NCBI RefSeq assembly: GCF_004521985.1
Contig: NZ_SBHZ01000002.1
Location: forward strand, 310,001-374,000
Origin: Ectopseudomonas khazarica
GTDB lineage: Bacteria > Pseudomonadota > Gammaproteobacteria > Pseudomonadales > Pseudomonadaceae
Length of the DNA stretch: 64,000 nucleotides
Reading direction: 5' to 3'
Position numbers and translations under genes: made by a program. Within the stretch, counting starts at the first letter, position 1, and each line of letters begins with the position of its first letter. A model generated the notes under the pieces. It worked only from the letters and a program-made list of their open reading frames with translations, had not been told where the DNA came from and ran no database searches. Shown in pieces: positions 1 to 8,964 of this stretch.

Positions 1-171
1 ACCAACCTCACCGGCAACTGCGTCGCGACCGTCGCCATCGCCCGCTGGGAGAACGACATGGACCTCACTCGGGCCCAGCACTGCATCGCCGAGCATGCAC
101 AAGCGCGCAACGCCGAGCCCTCCGGCAGCCCACACACGCCACTGGCTCGCCCCGGCAAGACAGACGCCTGA
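1..171 (+). CDS. dctA: C4-dicarboxylate transport protein DctA, 3' end only
   Basis: The first 56 codons of the window read in frame from base 1 to a TGA and begin TNLTGNCVATVAIARWEND. This matches the last transmembrane segment and cytoplasmic tail of DctA-type dicarboxylate/sodium or proton symporters (DAACS family), which end with a T-N-x-x-G-N-x-x-A-T motif followed by a charged tail. The protein would import succinate, fumarate and malate across the inner membrane. Only the tail is visible, so substrate choice cannot be judged and a glutamate/aspartate carrier of the same family is possible. The tail is rather long and Pro/Ala rich. The two GntR-type regulator genes just downstream are on the same strand. 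Confidence 0.7.
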   Translation, partial: TNLTGNCVATVAIARWENDMDLTRAQHCIAEHAQARNAEPSGSPHTPLARPGKTDA

Positions 172-218
172 GAGATGACGGCGGCCCACAGAAGATTTCA
201 ACCATAGGGGAAGGCTCA

Positions 219-917
219 ATGTTCGCCTCATCCAAACGAGTCGATTCGATCGTGCAGAAGCTCCTTGAGCCCATAGAGCGCGGACAATGGGCCGTGGGCC
301 AGATGCTGCCAGGACAACGAGAGCTGGCCGAGCAACTCCAGATCAGCCGCCCCAGCCTGCGTGAAGCCATCACCGTGCTGGAAACGCTGGGCGTCCTGCG
401 TTCCCTGCCGGGCAAGGGCGTGCAGGTGCTGGACAGCTCGCCGCAGCAACGCGACGGCGCGGCCCGGCAAGCGATTCCGCGCTCGGCCACCCTGGAGAAC
501 GTGCTGCAGCTGCGCTATGCCCTGGAGCCATTCATCGCCGGTCTGGTGGCGCAGTCGATCGACGACAGCGCGCTGAGCCAGCTGCGCCTGCTCGTTCTGG
601 ACATGCGCGAAGCGGTGGAGGAACGCAATCCGCAGGCGCTGGGCACGGCCTACTCGGCCTTCCATCGCAAGCTGGTGGCAATCACCTCCAATCCGATCTT
701 CCTCAGCGTGTCCCAGCAGACCGCTGGCGCACTGGAGCAAAGCGACGGCCCGACCCTGCGCGAGCCTGAACACGCCGAGCAGGTTCTCGAAGAGCACGAA
801 ACCATCCTGCGCGCCATTCGCCGCCGTGACAGCGAACTGGCCAGCCGCGCCATGCGCCAGCACATCCTCAACGAAGGCAGCCGTCTCGACCTGCAGCTGC
901 AACTGCCAGAAACCTGA
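219..917 (+). CDS. GntR-family regulator with FCD ligand domain
   Basis: A 232-residue transcription regulator. Residues about 7-72 form a winged helix-turn-helix of GntR type (RELAEQLQISRPSLREAI, then the wing LRSLPGKGVQVL). Residues about 95-215 are the all-helical FCD domain that binds carboxylate effectors in FadR, LldR and PdhR relatives. It starts 47 bp after the dctA-like stop, on the same strand, with the likely Shine-Dalgarno GGGGAAGG a few bases before the ATG. From the family and position it probably controls the neighbouring organic-acid transporter or the catabolic genes further upstream, but no operator was identified. Subfamily (LldR, PdhR or DctR-like) is not certain. Confidence 0.85.
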   Translation: MFASSKRVDSIVQKLLEPIERGQWAVGQMLPGQRELAEQLQISRPSLREAITVLETLGVLRSLPGKGVQVLDSSPQQRDGAARQAIPRSATLENVLQLRYALEPFIAGLVAQSIDDSALSQLRLLVLDMREAVEERNPQALGTAYSAFHRKLVAITSNPIFLSVSQQTAGALEQSDGPTLREPEHAEQVLEEHETILRAIRRRDSELASRAMRQHILNEGSRLDLQLQLPET

Positions 918-948
918 ACGCGGCTCGTGCCCTCGGAGATCCTCAGCG

Positions 949-1704
949 ATGCGAGTCATCACCCCCGGCCCAACGCCCGCGCAGCAGCAGCCTCCACAAG
1001 GCATGAGCAGACCGCCGGAACAGACGCTCTACGAGGCACTGCAGGGCGCCATACTGCAACGCCGCCTGGCACCGGCGGCAGCGCTGGACAAGGCGACGCT
1101 CGGCCAATTGTTCGGCCTGAGCAGCAACGCCGTGCAGCGAGCGCTGCAACGTCTGGCGCAGGATGGCGCCGTGGAACTGCCAGCCAACCAACCTGCACGG
1201 GTGACGCGCCCCTGCGCAAAACGCGCCGGCAAGTTGCTGCAGGCCCGCCTGTCACTCGAGATGCAGATCCTCAGGTTGCTCCCTGCCCGCCTGGAACAGG
1301 CTGAACTCGAAAGCCTCTGCGGGCAGGTACAACGCCAGCGTGACTGCCTGCAACGACGCGACCACGCGGGCCTGATCGAAGCCGTGAACGGCGTGCACCT
1401 TCAGCTGGCAACGCTGGCGGACAACCCCTGGCTCCGGGATTTTCTCGCCAGGCTCCTGCGCCAGACCGCCCTGCATGTCGCGCTCAGCCGCACCCAGCCC
1501 TACGATGCAAGTGCCTGCGATGAGCAGCAGCGACTGATCGAGCGGCTGGCCGAAGGTGACAACGCCGGTGCTGAAACCCTGATGGAGCATCACCTGCGCA
1601 ACCTGTTCGCCCGCCTGCGCTTCATCCCGCCGCCCACTACCGACCTGCACGCCGCCTTCGCCGGCAGGTTGGCAAGCAGGACCACGGCACGAATCCGACG
1701 CTAG
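949..1704 (+). CDS. second GntR/FCD-like regulator, divergent helix-turn-helix
   Basis: A 251-residue protein starting at the ATG at 949, chosen over an upstream in-frame start because GGAG lies 10 bases before it and because the longer form would run into the preceding gene. Residues about 22-85 resemble a GntR winged helix (ATLGQLFGLSSNAVQRALQRLAQDGAVE). The rest is helical and FCD-like (LHLQLATLADNPWLRDFLARL; a closing ADGDN-type helix with LMEHHLRNLFARLRF). It follows the first GntR gene by 31 bp, so the two probably form one transcript. Sequence similarity between the two is low apart from the fold. Target and effector are unknown. Confidence 0.75.
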   Translation: MRVITPGPTPAQQQPPQGMSRPPEQTLYEALQGAILQRRLAPAAALDKATLGQLFGLSSNAVQRALQRLAQDGAVELPANQPARVTRPCAKRAGKLLQARLSLEMQILRLLPARLEQAELESLCGQVQRQRDCLQRRDHAGLIEAVNGVHLQLATLADNPWLRDFLARLLRQTALHVALSRTQPYDASACDEQQRLIERLAEGDNAGAETLMEHHLRNLFARLRFIPPPTTDLHAAFAGRLASRTTARIRR

Positions 1705-1839
1705 GTGCGCAGCCGAACAGAATCAAACGCTTGCTTGGATTGCGCTTTCAACTGGCTTTGAGGCAGCATCGTTCGGGCGACTGGCACAACAGCTGCATCG
1801 TCACGCCTGCCCCATCACAGACAGAAGCCGAGGCCCACC

Positions 1840-2295
1840 ATGCGCATCGTCCAAGCCACCCTGGAGCACCTGGACCTGTTGAACCCGCTGTTCGTCAAAT
1901 ACCGCGAGTTCTATAACGAACTGCCGTACCCGGAGTCCTCGCGCAAGTTTCTCGAAAAACGCCTGCGCCGCAAGGAGTCGGTGATCTACCTCGCCCTGGC
2001 CGACGAAGAAGACAAGCTGCTCGGCTTCTGCCAGCTGTACCCCAGCTACTCCTCGCTGTCGCTCAAACGCGTGTGGATCCTCAACGACATCTATGTCGCC
2101 GAAGACGCTCGCCGCCAGCTGGTAGCCGACCGCCTGCTGCATACCGCCAAGCAGATGGCCAAGGACACCCACGCGGTGCGCATGCGCGTGGCCACCAGCC
2201 GTGACAATGAAGTCGCGCAGAAGGTCTACGAGTCCATCGGCTTCGTCGAAGACGAGCAGTTCAAGAACTACGTGCTGCCGATCAACAGCGACTGA
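1840..2295 (+). CDS. GNAT-family N-acetyltransferase
   Basis: A 151-residue single-domain protein with the GNAT layout: N-terminal helix pair, the YLALADEEDKLLGFCQLYP strand pair, then LNDIYVAEDARRQLVADRLLHTA, which corresponds to the acetyl-CoA binding loop, and a closing VYESIGF helix-strand. The usual R/Q-x-x-G-x-G/A loop is degenerate here (RRQLVA, around residues 92-97), so cofactor binding may be altered. GAGG 7 bases before the ATG supports the start. It stands alone between the regulator pair and a convergent gene whose stop is only 3 bp away. The acceptor substrate is unknown. Small GNATs of this kind modify small molecules or protein N-termini. Confidence 0.85.
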   Translation: MRIVQATLEHLDLLNPLFVKYREFYNELPYPESSRKFLEKRLRRKESVIYLALADEEDKLLGFCQLYPSYSSLSLKRVWILNDIYVAEDARRQLVADRLLHTAKQMAKDTHAVRMRVATSRDNEVAQKVYESIGFVEDEQFKNYVLPINSD

Positions 2296-2298
2296 GCC

Positions 2299-3882
2299 TC
2301 ACCCGCCCAGGCTCAGCAGCAGGCCCAGCAACAGCGGCAGCACGAGCGCAGCCAGGGTCAGCAGCCGCGCTGGCTGCAGCGTGGGCCGCTGCAAGGCCCG
2401 GCTGCGGCGCTGCTGCAACGGCTGTTGCAAGGCCAGTTGAAACTCCGACAGCGCCTCGAAGCGCGCCTGCGGCTGCGGGGCCAGTGCCCGCGCCAGCACG
2501 CCATCCCAGCCCTGGGGGGCGCGCACGGCAAAGTTGGCCAGGGGCACGTAGCAATGTCCGGGACCAACATCCGCTCGCGCCGCCTCGGGCCATTGCCCGC
2601 ACAACAGCCAGTACGCCAGCGCCGCCAGCGCGAACTGGTCGGCGCGGCCATCCAGGGCACGCCCGCTGCGCAGTTCCGGCGCCAGCGGCAGCGCATGCTC
2701 GGGCAACAGCTGCCGCGCCACGGTGGGCAGAATCGCTGCGGCGCCGGGCAGCAACAGCACCCGGCCGTCATCGCCCAGCAGGATCTGCCTCGGGTTGAGC
2801 CACAGCCCCTGCATGCCCCGGCGCTGCAACGAGCGCACGGCGCCGATCAGTTGCGCCAGCACGCTCAGCAGCGTTTGCGCATCGGGCGCCCCCTGAGCGG
2901 CCACCCAGTCGACCAGATTGCGCATGCCACGGGGCGGCGCGGCCAGCACCAGGTAGGCCCGCGTGCGGGCACGCAGCGACGACAGCACCTGCGGCAGCGC
3001 CTGGTGCGTGCTGCGCCGCAACGCCCACTCACGCTGCCAGAACGCCTCGTCGGCTGCCTCTTCGGCAAACCACAGCAGCGCGTCTCTTCCCGCCTCGTCA
3101 CGGGCGAGGAACATCCGCCCGGCAGGCCCATAGGCGCAGTCGCGGCGCAGCGTCCAACCGTCGATCCGCTGACCGCACGCCACCTCGGCCAATGCCGGGC
3201 AGCTCGCCACGGGTGCCAGCACCGGCCACTCCTCGCCCGCTCCGGCACGCAGCAGCACCGCCGCGCCGGGGGCCTGCAGCAGGGGCTGGAGCAGCTCGCC
3301 CGGGGACGCGTCGAGCTGACCGCACAATGCCTGCAGATCGCTGACGTCGAGCAACGGCTGCGGCGCCAGCAACACCCGCTCGTCACGCTGCAGCAGCAGA
3401 CTGTGCTGCACCAGGGCCAGCTCCGCCTGCCCGCCGAGGGCCTGACCGTCACGCCCGACCAGGGTGCTCGGCGCGCCGCAGCGAACCCGCGTCAGGCCGA
3501 CGCTGCCCGCCTGCAGAAACTGCAGTTCCTCGCCCTGGATCAACAGCATGCCGGCATGCAGCTCGGCCACGCCCTGCCCGCTCTGGCGCCGGCGGAACAG
3601 CTGCAGGTTCAACGCCGCCAGCACCTGGCGCGCGGCCTGGGTCTCGCTCCAGCTTTGCGGGGTGCAGCGGAAATCGGCGAACAAGGCATCGAGGTGGCGC
3701 TCCAGGTACTGCACCACATCGGGGCAGTGGCGCGCCCAAAGGAGCATCACCAGCAGCAGCGGCGGGCGCTGCTGCCGGCCCGCCAGCCACATGGCCCGCG
3801 TGCGCGCAGCCTGCTGCGGCAAGTCCAGTCCCGCGCCGGACGCCAGACTGACGCCGGGATGTTCGAGCAGTTGCAACGCCAT
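2299..3882 (-). CDS. PP2C-like / protein-kinase-like fusion, apparently catalytically degenerate, C-terminal membrane anchor
   Basis: A 527-residue protein. The ATG at 3882 was chosen because AGGAGGG lies 8 bases upstream; a longer frame reaches 3960. Residues about 1-225 resemble a PP2C phosphatase (QAGSVGLTRVRCG where GDSRxYxxR is usual; RDERVLLAPQPLLDVSD where GDxxLLCSDGLxD is usual). Residues about 240-490 resemble a Ser/Thr kinase lobe: the late motif APELRSGRALDGRADQFALA is recognisable. Residues about 502-524 form a membrane helix. Known Pseudomonas phosphatase-kinase fusions are active, but here the PP2C aspartates, the VAIK lysine, the HRD motif (MQGLWLNPRQIL instead) and DFG (LPGAA instead) are missing. 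I infer a pseudo-enzyme, perhaps a scaffold or sensor. No operon partner is obvious. Confidence 0.7.
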   Translation of the reverse strand: MALQLLEHPGVSLASGAGLDLPQQAARTRAMWLAGRQQRPPLLLVMLLWARHCPDVVQYLERHLDALFADFRCTPQSWSETQAARQVLAALNLQLFRRRQSGQGVAELHAGMLLIQGEELQFLQAGSVGLTRVRCGAPSTLVGRDGQALGGQAELALVQHSLLLQRDERVLLAPQPLLDVSDLQALCGQLDASPGELLQPLLQAPGAAVLLRAGAGEEWPVLAPVASCPALAEVACGQRIDGWTLRRDCAYGPAGRMFLARDEAGRDALLWFAEEAADEAFWQREWALRRSTHQALPQVLSSLRARTRAYLVLAAPPRGMRNLVDWVAAQGAPDAQTLLSVLAQLIGAVRSLQRRGMQGLWLNPRQILLGDDGRVLLLPGAAAILPTVARQLLPEHALPLAPELRSGRALDGRADQFALAALAYWLLCGQWPEAARADVGPGHCYVPLANFAVRAPQGWDGVLARALAPQPQARFEALSEFQLALQQPLQQRRSRALQRPTLQPARLLTLAALVLPLLLGLLLSLGG

Positions 3883-3996
3883 GCCCCGCCCTCCTGTAGC
3901 AGCGATGTCACTGCCAGCGTTGCAGCCTTTGTGCCGACTTGTGGCAAAGGCCGCCCGCACTTATGGTGAACGGGTCTTTTCCATGAGCCTGTCTGC

Positions 3997-4824
3997 ATGT
4001 GGTCCTTCAAGGCCTGGCGCCGCCGCCGCACCCTCGAACACAACCCCGTCGATCCCGCCCAGTGGGCCGAGGTGCGCAGGCACCTGCCCATTCTCGACGG
4101 CCTCGATGAAGAGGAAGAGCAACTGCTGCGCGAACGCGCCGTACTGTTCCTGCACGACAAGCACCTGACCACGCTGTCCGGCCTCGCGCTCGGTCCGGTC
4201 GAGCGCCTGCTGCTGGCCGTGCAGGCGCAGCTGCCGTTGCTGCACCTGGGCGAACTGGAGTGGTACCGCGGCTTTCACGAAATTGTGCTGTACCCGGATG
4301 ATTTCCTCAGCCCGCAGCGCCATCGCGACGCCAGCGGCATCGAGCACGAGTGGGATGACGCCCGCAGCGGCGAGGCCTGGCAACAGGGTCCGGTGATCCT
4401 GGCCTGGCCCGGCGTCGTGGCCAGCGGCGGCTGGGAGGGCTACAACCTGGTCATCCACGAGCTGGCGCACAAGCTGGACATGCTCGATGGCACCGCCAAC
4501 GGCCTGCCGCCCCTGCACCGGGACATGCGCGTGCTCGATTGGGCCAATGCCATGCAGACGGCCTATGAACGGATGAATGCCGAACTGGATGCCGACCCCG
4601 AGGCCCACACGGCCATCGACCCCTATGCCGCCGAAGACCCGGCGGAGTTCTTCGCCGTGACCAGCGAATACTTCTTCACCGCCCCGGACCTGCTGGCAGC
4701 GGCCTTTCCCGAGGTCTACCGGCAGCTGTCACTGTTCTACCGCCAGGACACCCTGGCCAGGCTGCAGCGCCTGCAGGCGGAACACCCCGACTACAGGGAG
4801 GTCGAAAACGCGACCAATGGCTGA
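3997..4824 (+). CDS. mtfA: MtfA-type zinc peptidase (M90 family)
   Basis: A 275-residue cytosolic protein matching the MtfA/YeeI family in length and sequence. The zinc motif HELAH is at residues 154-158, and the downstream acidic ligand region EFFAVTSE is at about 217-224. Family knowledge: in Escherichia coli, MtfA binds and titrates the repressor Mlc, linking glucose phosphotransferase expression to Mlc, and it has aminopeptidase activity. Whether an Mlc partner exists in this organism cannot be seen, so the role here is open. It is transcribed divergently from the phosphatase/kinase-like gene with a 114-bp gap, and is followed 77 bp later by ppa, which has its own promoter. Confidence 0.88.
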   Translation: MWSFKAWRRRRTLEHNPVDPAQWAEVRRHLPILDGLDEEEEQLLRERAVLFLHDKHLTTLSGLALGPVERLLLAVQAQLPLLHLGELEWYRGFHEIVLYPDDFLSPQRHRDASGIEHEWDDARSGEAWQQGPVILAWPGVVASGGWEGYNLVIHELAHKLDMLDGTANGLPPLHRDMRVLDWANAMQTAYERMNAELDADPEAHTAIDPYAAEDPAEFFAVTSEYFFTAPDLLAAAFPEVYRQLSLFYRQDTLARLQRLQAEHPDYREVENATNG

Positions 4825-4858
4825 GTAGGCCAACGTAGTAACGCCATGCGAATACGCC

Positions 4859-4864
4859 TATAAT
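4859..4864 (+). promoter_or_regulatory. -10 hexamer of the ppa promoter
   Basis: TATAAT matches the sigma-70 consensus exactly and sits 38 bases before the ppa start. The -35 region is weak (no close TTGACA match at 16-18 bp). Confidence 0.55.
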
Positions 4865-4901
4865 GCGCCCCACTTTTTTGGCCCTCCCTGGGAGTTCCCC
4901 C

Positions 4902-5429
4902 ATGAGCTACAGCAAGATCCCGGCTGGCAAAGACCTGCCGAACGACATCTACGTCGCCATCGAGATCCCGGCCAATCACGCGCCGATCAAATACGAAATC
5001 GACCACGACACCGATTGCCTGATGGTCGACCGTTTCATGGCCACCCCGATGTTCTACCCGGCCAACTACGGTTTCATCCCGCACACCCTGGCTGACGACG
5101 GCGACCCCCTCGACGTGCTGGTCGTGACCCCCTACCCGGTCGCTCCGGGTTCGGTGATCCGCGCGCGTCCGGTCGGCGTACTGCACATGAGCGACGAAGC
5201 CGGCGGCGACGCCAAGCTGGTTGCCGTACCGCACGACAAACTGACCGTTCTGTACAAGGACGTTCAGGAATACACCGACCTGCCCGCGCTGCTGATCGAA
5301 CAGATCAAGCACTTCTTCGAGAACTACAAGGATCTCGAGAAGGGCAAGTGGGTCAAGGTAGAAGGCTGGGGCGGCGCTGAAGAAGCCCGCGGCCTGATCA
5401 ACAAGGCAGTCGCGGCTTATCAAAAATAA
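4902..5429 (+). CDS. ppa: inorganic pyrophosphatase
   Basis: Hydrolyses pyrophosphate to phosphate in the cytoplasm, pulling biosynthetic reactions forward. The start [13 protein letters not shown] at 4902 gives 175 residues, the same length as the E. coli family I enzyme; an in-frame ATG 39 bases upstream is rejected because GGGAG precedes 4902. The family signature DGDPLDV lies at residues 66-72, with the metal-binding aspartates at 66, 68 and 71, and the flanking [10 protein letters not shown] segment is present. It is a single-gene unit: its own -10 box in front and a strong rho-independent terminator behind. Next on the strand is the wsp operon, which is at a different locus in P. aeruginosa PAO1. 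Confidence 0.98.
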   Translation: MSYSKIPAGKDLPNDIYVAIEIPANHAPIKYEIDHDTDCLMVDRFMATPMFYPANYGFIPHTLADDGDPLDVLVVTPYPVAPGSVIRARPVGVLHMSDEAGGDAKLVAVPHDKLTVLYKDVQEYTDLPALLIEQIKHFFENYKDLEKGKWVKVEGWGGAEEARGLINKAVAAYQK

Positions 5430-5445
5430 GCCCTGACCACCTCCG

Positions 5446-5472
5446 AAAAGCCGGCCACAAGCCGGCTTTTTT
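5446..5472 (+). terminator. rho-independent terminator of ppa
   Basis: AAAAGCCGGC / GCCGGCTTTT stem with a CACAA loop and a T-run, starting 17 bp after the ppa stop. Confidence 0.9.
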
Positions 5473-5583
5473 ATTGCCTTTCGCTTCAGGCCGACGGTAC
5501 AAATTCGCTACTTTCAGGCAAAACGGCCATGCGCCGGTATGCTGTAATCGATCACCACACCTGACCCGCCAGGCCCAAGGGAC

Positions 5584-7215
5584 ATGATGAACCTGACCGT
5601 ACGCAATCGAATCATTGGCAGCTTCCTGCTGATCATCGCCATTCTGGCCCTGCTGGCAGGCGCCTCGTATCTGCGCCTGGCGCAGATCGAGAAAGGCACG
5701 CAGAGCATGCTCGATGACTCCGTTCCGGGTGCCTACTACATCAACAAGACGCAGAACGAGTGGGCGCGGCACATGCTGGAAACCCGCCGCACCCTGGTCG
5801 ACCTGGTAACGCGCTCGGACTCGATGGTAATGACCGCCCACCAGGAGGAGTTCGCCAGAATCGAAAGCAGCCTGGTGGAACTGCTCAAGCAGTACCAGCA
5901 GACGGTGCGCATGGCCAGCGACCGCGCCCTCATCGAACGCTTCGAGCAGCAGGCCCAGCAGTACCTGCGCCAGCATGTGCAGTTGCGGGAAATGCTGCAG
6001 CAGGCCACGCCACAGGAGGCCAGCCAGTTCAGCATCCAGAACGTCTTCCCGGCCTGGGACCAGGCGCAGCAGGTGCTCGACGAGCTGGTCGAGAACAATC
6101 GCGTGCAGTCGGACCACGCCGCGCGCTCGATCCGCGATGAAGTGCTCGGCCTGAAGATCGACCTGCTGCTGGCCGTGCTGCTGGCGATCATCGCCTCGGC
6201 AGTCTGTGGCTGGCTGCTGGTGCGCGCCATCACCCGCCCGGTCGACCTGATCGTCAACGGCCTGAAGGCGCTGGAAAGCGGCGACCTGTCGATGAAGCTG
6301 GAGCTGCATCGACGCGACGAGTTCAATGCCATCGAGCTGGGTTTCAACAGCATGGTGGGCGAGCTGAAGACCCTGGTCGGCAGCGCCCAGCGCTCGGCGG
6401 TGCAGATGACCACCTCGGTCACCGAGATCGCCGCCACCTCGCGTCAGCAGCAGGCGACCGCCACCGAGACCGCCGCCACCACCACCGAGATCGGCGCCAC
6501 CTCACGCGAGATCGCCGCCACCTCGCGCGACCTGGTGCGGACCATGGGCGAGGTGTCCGACAACGCGGAGCAGACCTCGATCCTCGCCGGCACCGGCCAG
6601 CTGGGCCTGGCGCGCATGGAGGAAATCATGCACCAGGTGATGGGCGCGGCCGACGTGGTCAACGGCAAGCTGTCGATCCTCAACGAGAAGGCCGGCAACA
6701 TCACCCAGGTGGTCACCACCATCGTCAAGGTGGCCGACCAGACCAACCTGCTCTCGCTGAATGCCGCCATCGAAGCGGAGAAGGCCGGCGAGTACGGCAA
6801 GGGCTTCGCCGTGGTGGCCATCGAGGTGCGCCGCCTGGCGGACCAGACGGCAGTGGCCACCTATGACATCGAGCAGATGGTGCGCGAGATCCAGTCCGCC
6901 GTCTCGGCCGGGGTCATGGGCATGGACAAGTTCTCCGAGGAAGTGCGCCGTGGCATCGGCGAGATGACCCAGATGGGTGATCAGCTCAGCCAGATCATCC
7001 AGCAGGTCCAGGCCCTGGCACCGCGCATCCAGATGGTCAACGAAGGCATGCAGGCGCAGTCCACCGGGGCCGAGCAGATCAACCAGGCGCTGGTGCAGCT
7101 CAGCGAGGCCAGCAGCCAGACCGTCGACTCGCTGCGCCAGGCCGGCGCCGCCATCGACGAGCTCAACCAGGTGGCCAACAACCTGCGTGTTGGCGTCAGT
7201 CGCTTCAAGGTCTGA
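5584..7215 (+). CDS. wspA: WspA, membrane chemoreceptor of the surface-sensing Wsp system
   Basis: A 543-residue methyl-accepting chemotaxis protein, first gene of wspABCDEFR. Membrane helices lie at about 9-30 and 191-213, enclosing a helical periplasmic domain of about 160 residues. A HAMP domain follows ([23 protein letters not shown]), and then the cytoplasmic coiled coil with the conserved hairpin tip ([24 protein letters not shown]). Family knowledge: WspA senses surface contact or envelope stress along the cell body and activates the kinase WspE. Methylation-region Ala/Thr/Glu-rich repeats are visible before the tip. Two adjacent ATGs (5584 and 5587) can start the protein. The gene lies 110 bp after the ppa terminator, and I found no convincing promoter in that gap. 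Confidence 0.95.
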   Translation: MMNLTVRNRIIGSFLLIIAILALLAGASYLRLAQIEKGTQSMLDDSVPGAYYINKTQNEWARHMLETRRTLVDLVTRSDSMVMTAHQEEFARIESSLVELLKQYQQTVRMASDRALIERFEQQAQQYLRQHVQLREMLQQATPQEASQFSIQNVFPAWDQAQQVLDELVENNRVQSDHAARSIRDEVLGLKIDLLLAVLLAIIASAVCGWLLVRAITRPVDLIVNGLKALESGDLSMKLELHRRDEFNAIELGFNSMVGELKTLVGSAQRSAVQMTTSVTEIAATSRQQQATATETAATTTEIGATSREIAATSRDLVRTMGEVSDNAEQTSILAGTGQLGLARMEEIMHQVMGAADVVNGKLSILNEKAGNITQVVTTIVKVADQTNLLSLNAAIEAEKAGEYGKGFAVVAIEVRRLADQTAVATYDIEQMVREIQSAVSAGVMGMDKFSEEVRRGIGEMTQMGDQLSQIIQQVQALAPRIQMVNEGMQAQSTGAEQINQALVQLSEASSQTVDSLRQAGAAIDELNQVANNLRVGVSRFKV

Positions 7216-7217
7216 AC

Positions 7218-7712
7218 ATGCCGGTTTCCAGCAAGGCCCAGGCCGGCGAACTGCACCTGCAGTTCCAGCTCGGCGACGACCGTTATGCCCTCCCGGCGCA
7301 GGAGGTGGTCGAAGTGCTGCCGCTGCGGCGCCTGAAGCAGGTGCCCGAGGCGCCGGCCTGGGTAGCCGGGGTGTTCGAGCATCGCGGCCGGGTCACCCCG
7401 GTGATCGACCTCAGTCGCCGGGTGCTGGGCCGCCCCGCCCTGCCCCGCAGCAGCACGCGCGTGGTGCTGGTGCGCTTCGATCCGCAGCTGGGCGAGCGCT
7501 CCCCGGTGCTCGGGCTGATACTGGAGCAGGCCACCGATACCCTGCGCCTGCCGGCCGAGGCCTTCAAGGCCAGCGGCCTGGAAGCCAGCCAGCCCGGTTA
7601 CCTGGGCCCGCTGCAACGCGACGCCCGCGGCATGATCCAGCGCATCGAAGTCGGCGGCCTGCTCGACGACGAGATGCGCGCCCTGCTGTTCCAGCAGCCG
7701 GCACAGGGCTGA
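7218..7712 (+). CDS. wspB: WspB, CheW-type coupling protein
   Basis: A 164-residue CheW domain (FQLGDDRYALPAQEVVEVLPL, PAWVAGVFEHRGRVTPVIDL, GLILEQATDTLRL) that would bridge the receptor WspA to the kinase WspE in the signalling array. It starts 2 bp after the wspA stop, so translation is probably coupled. It is one of two CheW-like proteins in the operon; the other is WspD. They share the fold but little sequence, as in other Pseudomonas wsp clusters. Confidence 0.93.
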   Translation: MPVSSKAQAGELHLQFQLGDDRYALPAQEVVEVLPLRRLKQVPEAPAWVAGVFEHRGRVTPVIDLSRRVLGRPALPRSSTRVVLVRFDPQLGERSPVLGLILEQATDTLRLPAEAFKASGLEASQPGYLGPLQRDARGMIQRIEVGGLLDDEMRALLFQQPAQG

Positions 7713-7716
7713 GGCC

Positions 7717-8964
7717 ATGATCGAGCATATCGAACGCCTGCTGAAGAGCCGCATCGGCCTGGATGCCGAATCGGTGGGGCGCAGCGTGATCGAACGTGCC
7801 GTGCGCCAGCGCATGAATCAGCTCGGCCAGGACGACCTGGAAGGCTACTGGACCACGCTCGGCGGCTCGCCGCGCGAGCAGCAGGCCCTGGTCGAGGCCG
7901 TGGTGGTGCCGGAGACCTGGTTCTTCCGCTATCCGGAGTCGTTCAACGCACTCGCCAGCCTGGCCCTGGAGCGCCATGCGCAACTGCACGGCGCACGTCC
8001 GTTGCGCCTGATCAGCCTGCCCTGTTCCAGCGGCGAAGAGCCCTGCTCGATCGCCATGACGCTGCTCGACAGCGGCCTCATGCCCCAGCAATTCCAGATC
8101 GACGCCCTGGACGTCAGTGACAAGGTGCTGGAGCAGGCCCGCGCCGGCCTCTACGGGCGCAATTCATTCCGCGGCGACGCCCTGGACTTTCGCCAGCGCT
8201 ACTTCCGCGAGCAGCCAGGTGGTGGTTTCCTCCTCGATGAGCGGGTGCGCAACTGCATCAGGCTGCGCACCGGCAACCTGCTCGACAGCAACCTGTTCGC
8301 GGGCGAGCCGGCCTATGACTTCATCTTCTGCCGCAACCTGCTGATCTATTTCGACCGTCCCACCCAGGTGCGCGTGCTGGAGCTGCTCAAGCGCCAGCTG
8401 CAGGGCGACGGCATGCTGTTCATCGGCCCTGCCGAAGCCAGCCTGGCCAGCCAGAACGGCCTGCAGGCGCTGGGGCGGCAACAGACCTTCGCCTTCCGCC
8501 TGGCCCCGGCCAAACCCGCCAGGAGCGTGCCCGGCCGGGGCACCGTCAGCCGCGCGCGCCCGCTCCCGACGCCGCCGATCCGCCCGCAGCCGCCGGCCAG
8601 GCCCCGCGCCACGCCCAAGGCCGTGGTCACCGCCGCGCCCCAGGTCGCTGCCGTAGACATCTGGGCCGAGGTCGCCAGCCTGGCCAATGCCGGGCGCACC
8701 GACGAAGCGCGCCAGCGCAGCGAGCAGCACCTGCAACAGAGCGGCCCCAGCGCCACCGCCTATTACTGGCTGGGCCTGCTGAGCGATTCGGCAGGCCGCA
8801 GCGACCAGGCATGCGCCTACTACCGCAAGGCGATCTATCTCGAACCGCAGCACCGCGAAGCCCTGACGCACCTGGCCGCGCACCTGGAATCCCAGGGTGA
8901 TCTGGCCGGCGCACAGCGCCTGTACCGACGCGCCCAGAACCCCGAGGTAGGCGAACGTGACTGA
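7717..8964 (+). CDS. wspC: WspC, CheR-type receptor methyltransferase with TPR tail
   Basis: A 415-residue protein. The N-terminal two thirds (about 1-270) are a CheR methyltransferase, with the SAM-binding run LISLPCSSGEEPCSIAM and the late motif YDFIFCRNLLIYF. A Pro/Arg/Ala-rich linker (about 270-310) leads to C-terminal tetratricopeptide repeats (about 315-410, YYWLGLLSDSAGRSDQACAYYRKAIYLEP). Known role: constitutive methylation of WspA glutamates, which raises kinase output and is opposed by WspF. It starts 4 bp after wspB, and its 3' end overlaps wspD by 8 bp. Confidence 0.94.
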   Translation: MIEHIERLLKSRIGLDAESVGRSVIERAVRQRMNQLGQDDLEGYWTTLGGSPREQQALVEAVVVPETWFFRYPESFNALASLALERHAQLHGARPLRLISLPCSSGEEPCSIAMTLLDSGLMPQQFQIDALDVSDKVLEQARAGLYGRNSFRGDALDFRQRYFREQPGGGFLLDERVRNCIRLRTGNLLDSNLFAGEPAYDFIFCRNLLIYFDRPTQVRVLELLKRQLQGDGMLFIGPAEASLASQNGLQALGRQQTFAFRLAPAKPARSVPGRGTVSRARPLPTPPIRPQPPARPRATPKAVVTAAPQVAAVDIWAEVASLANAGRTDEARQRSEQHLQQSGPSATAYYWLGLLSDSAGRSDQACAYYRKAIYLEPQHREALTHLAAHLESQGDLAGAQRLYRRAQNPEVGERD

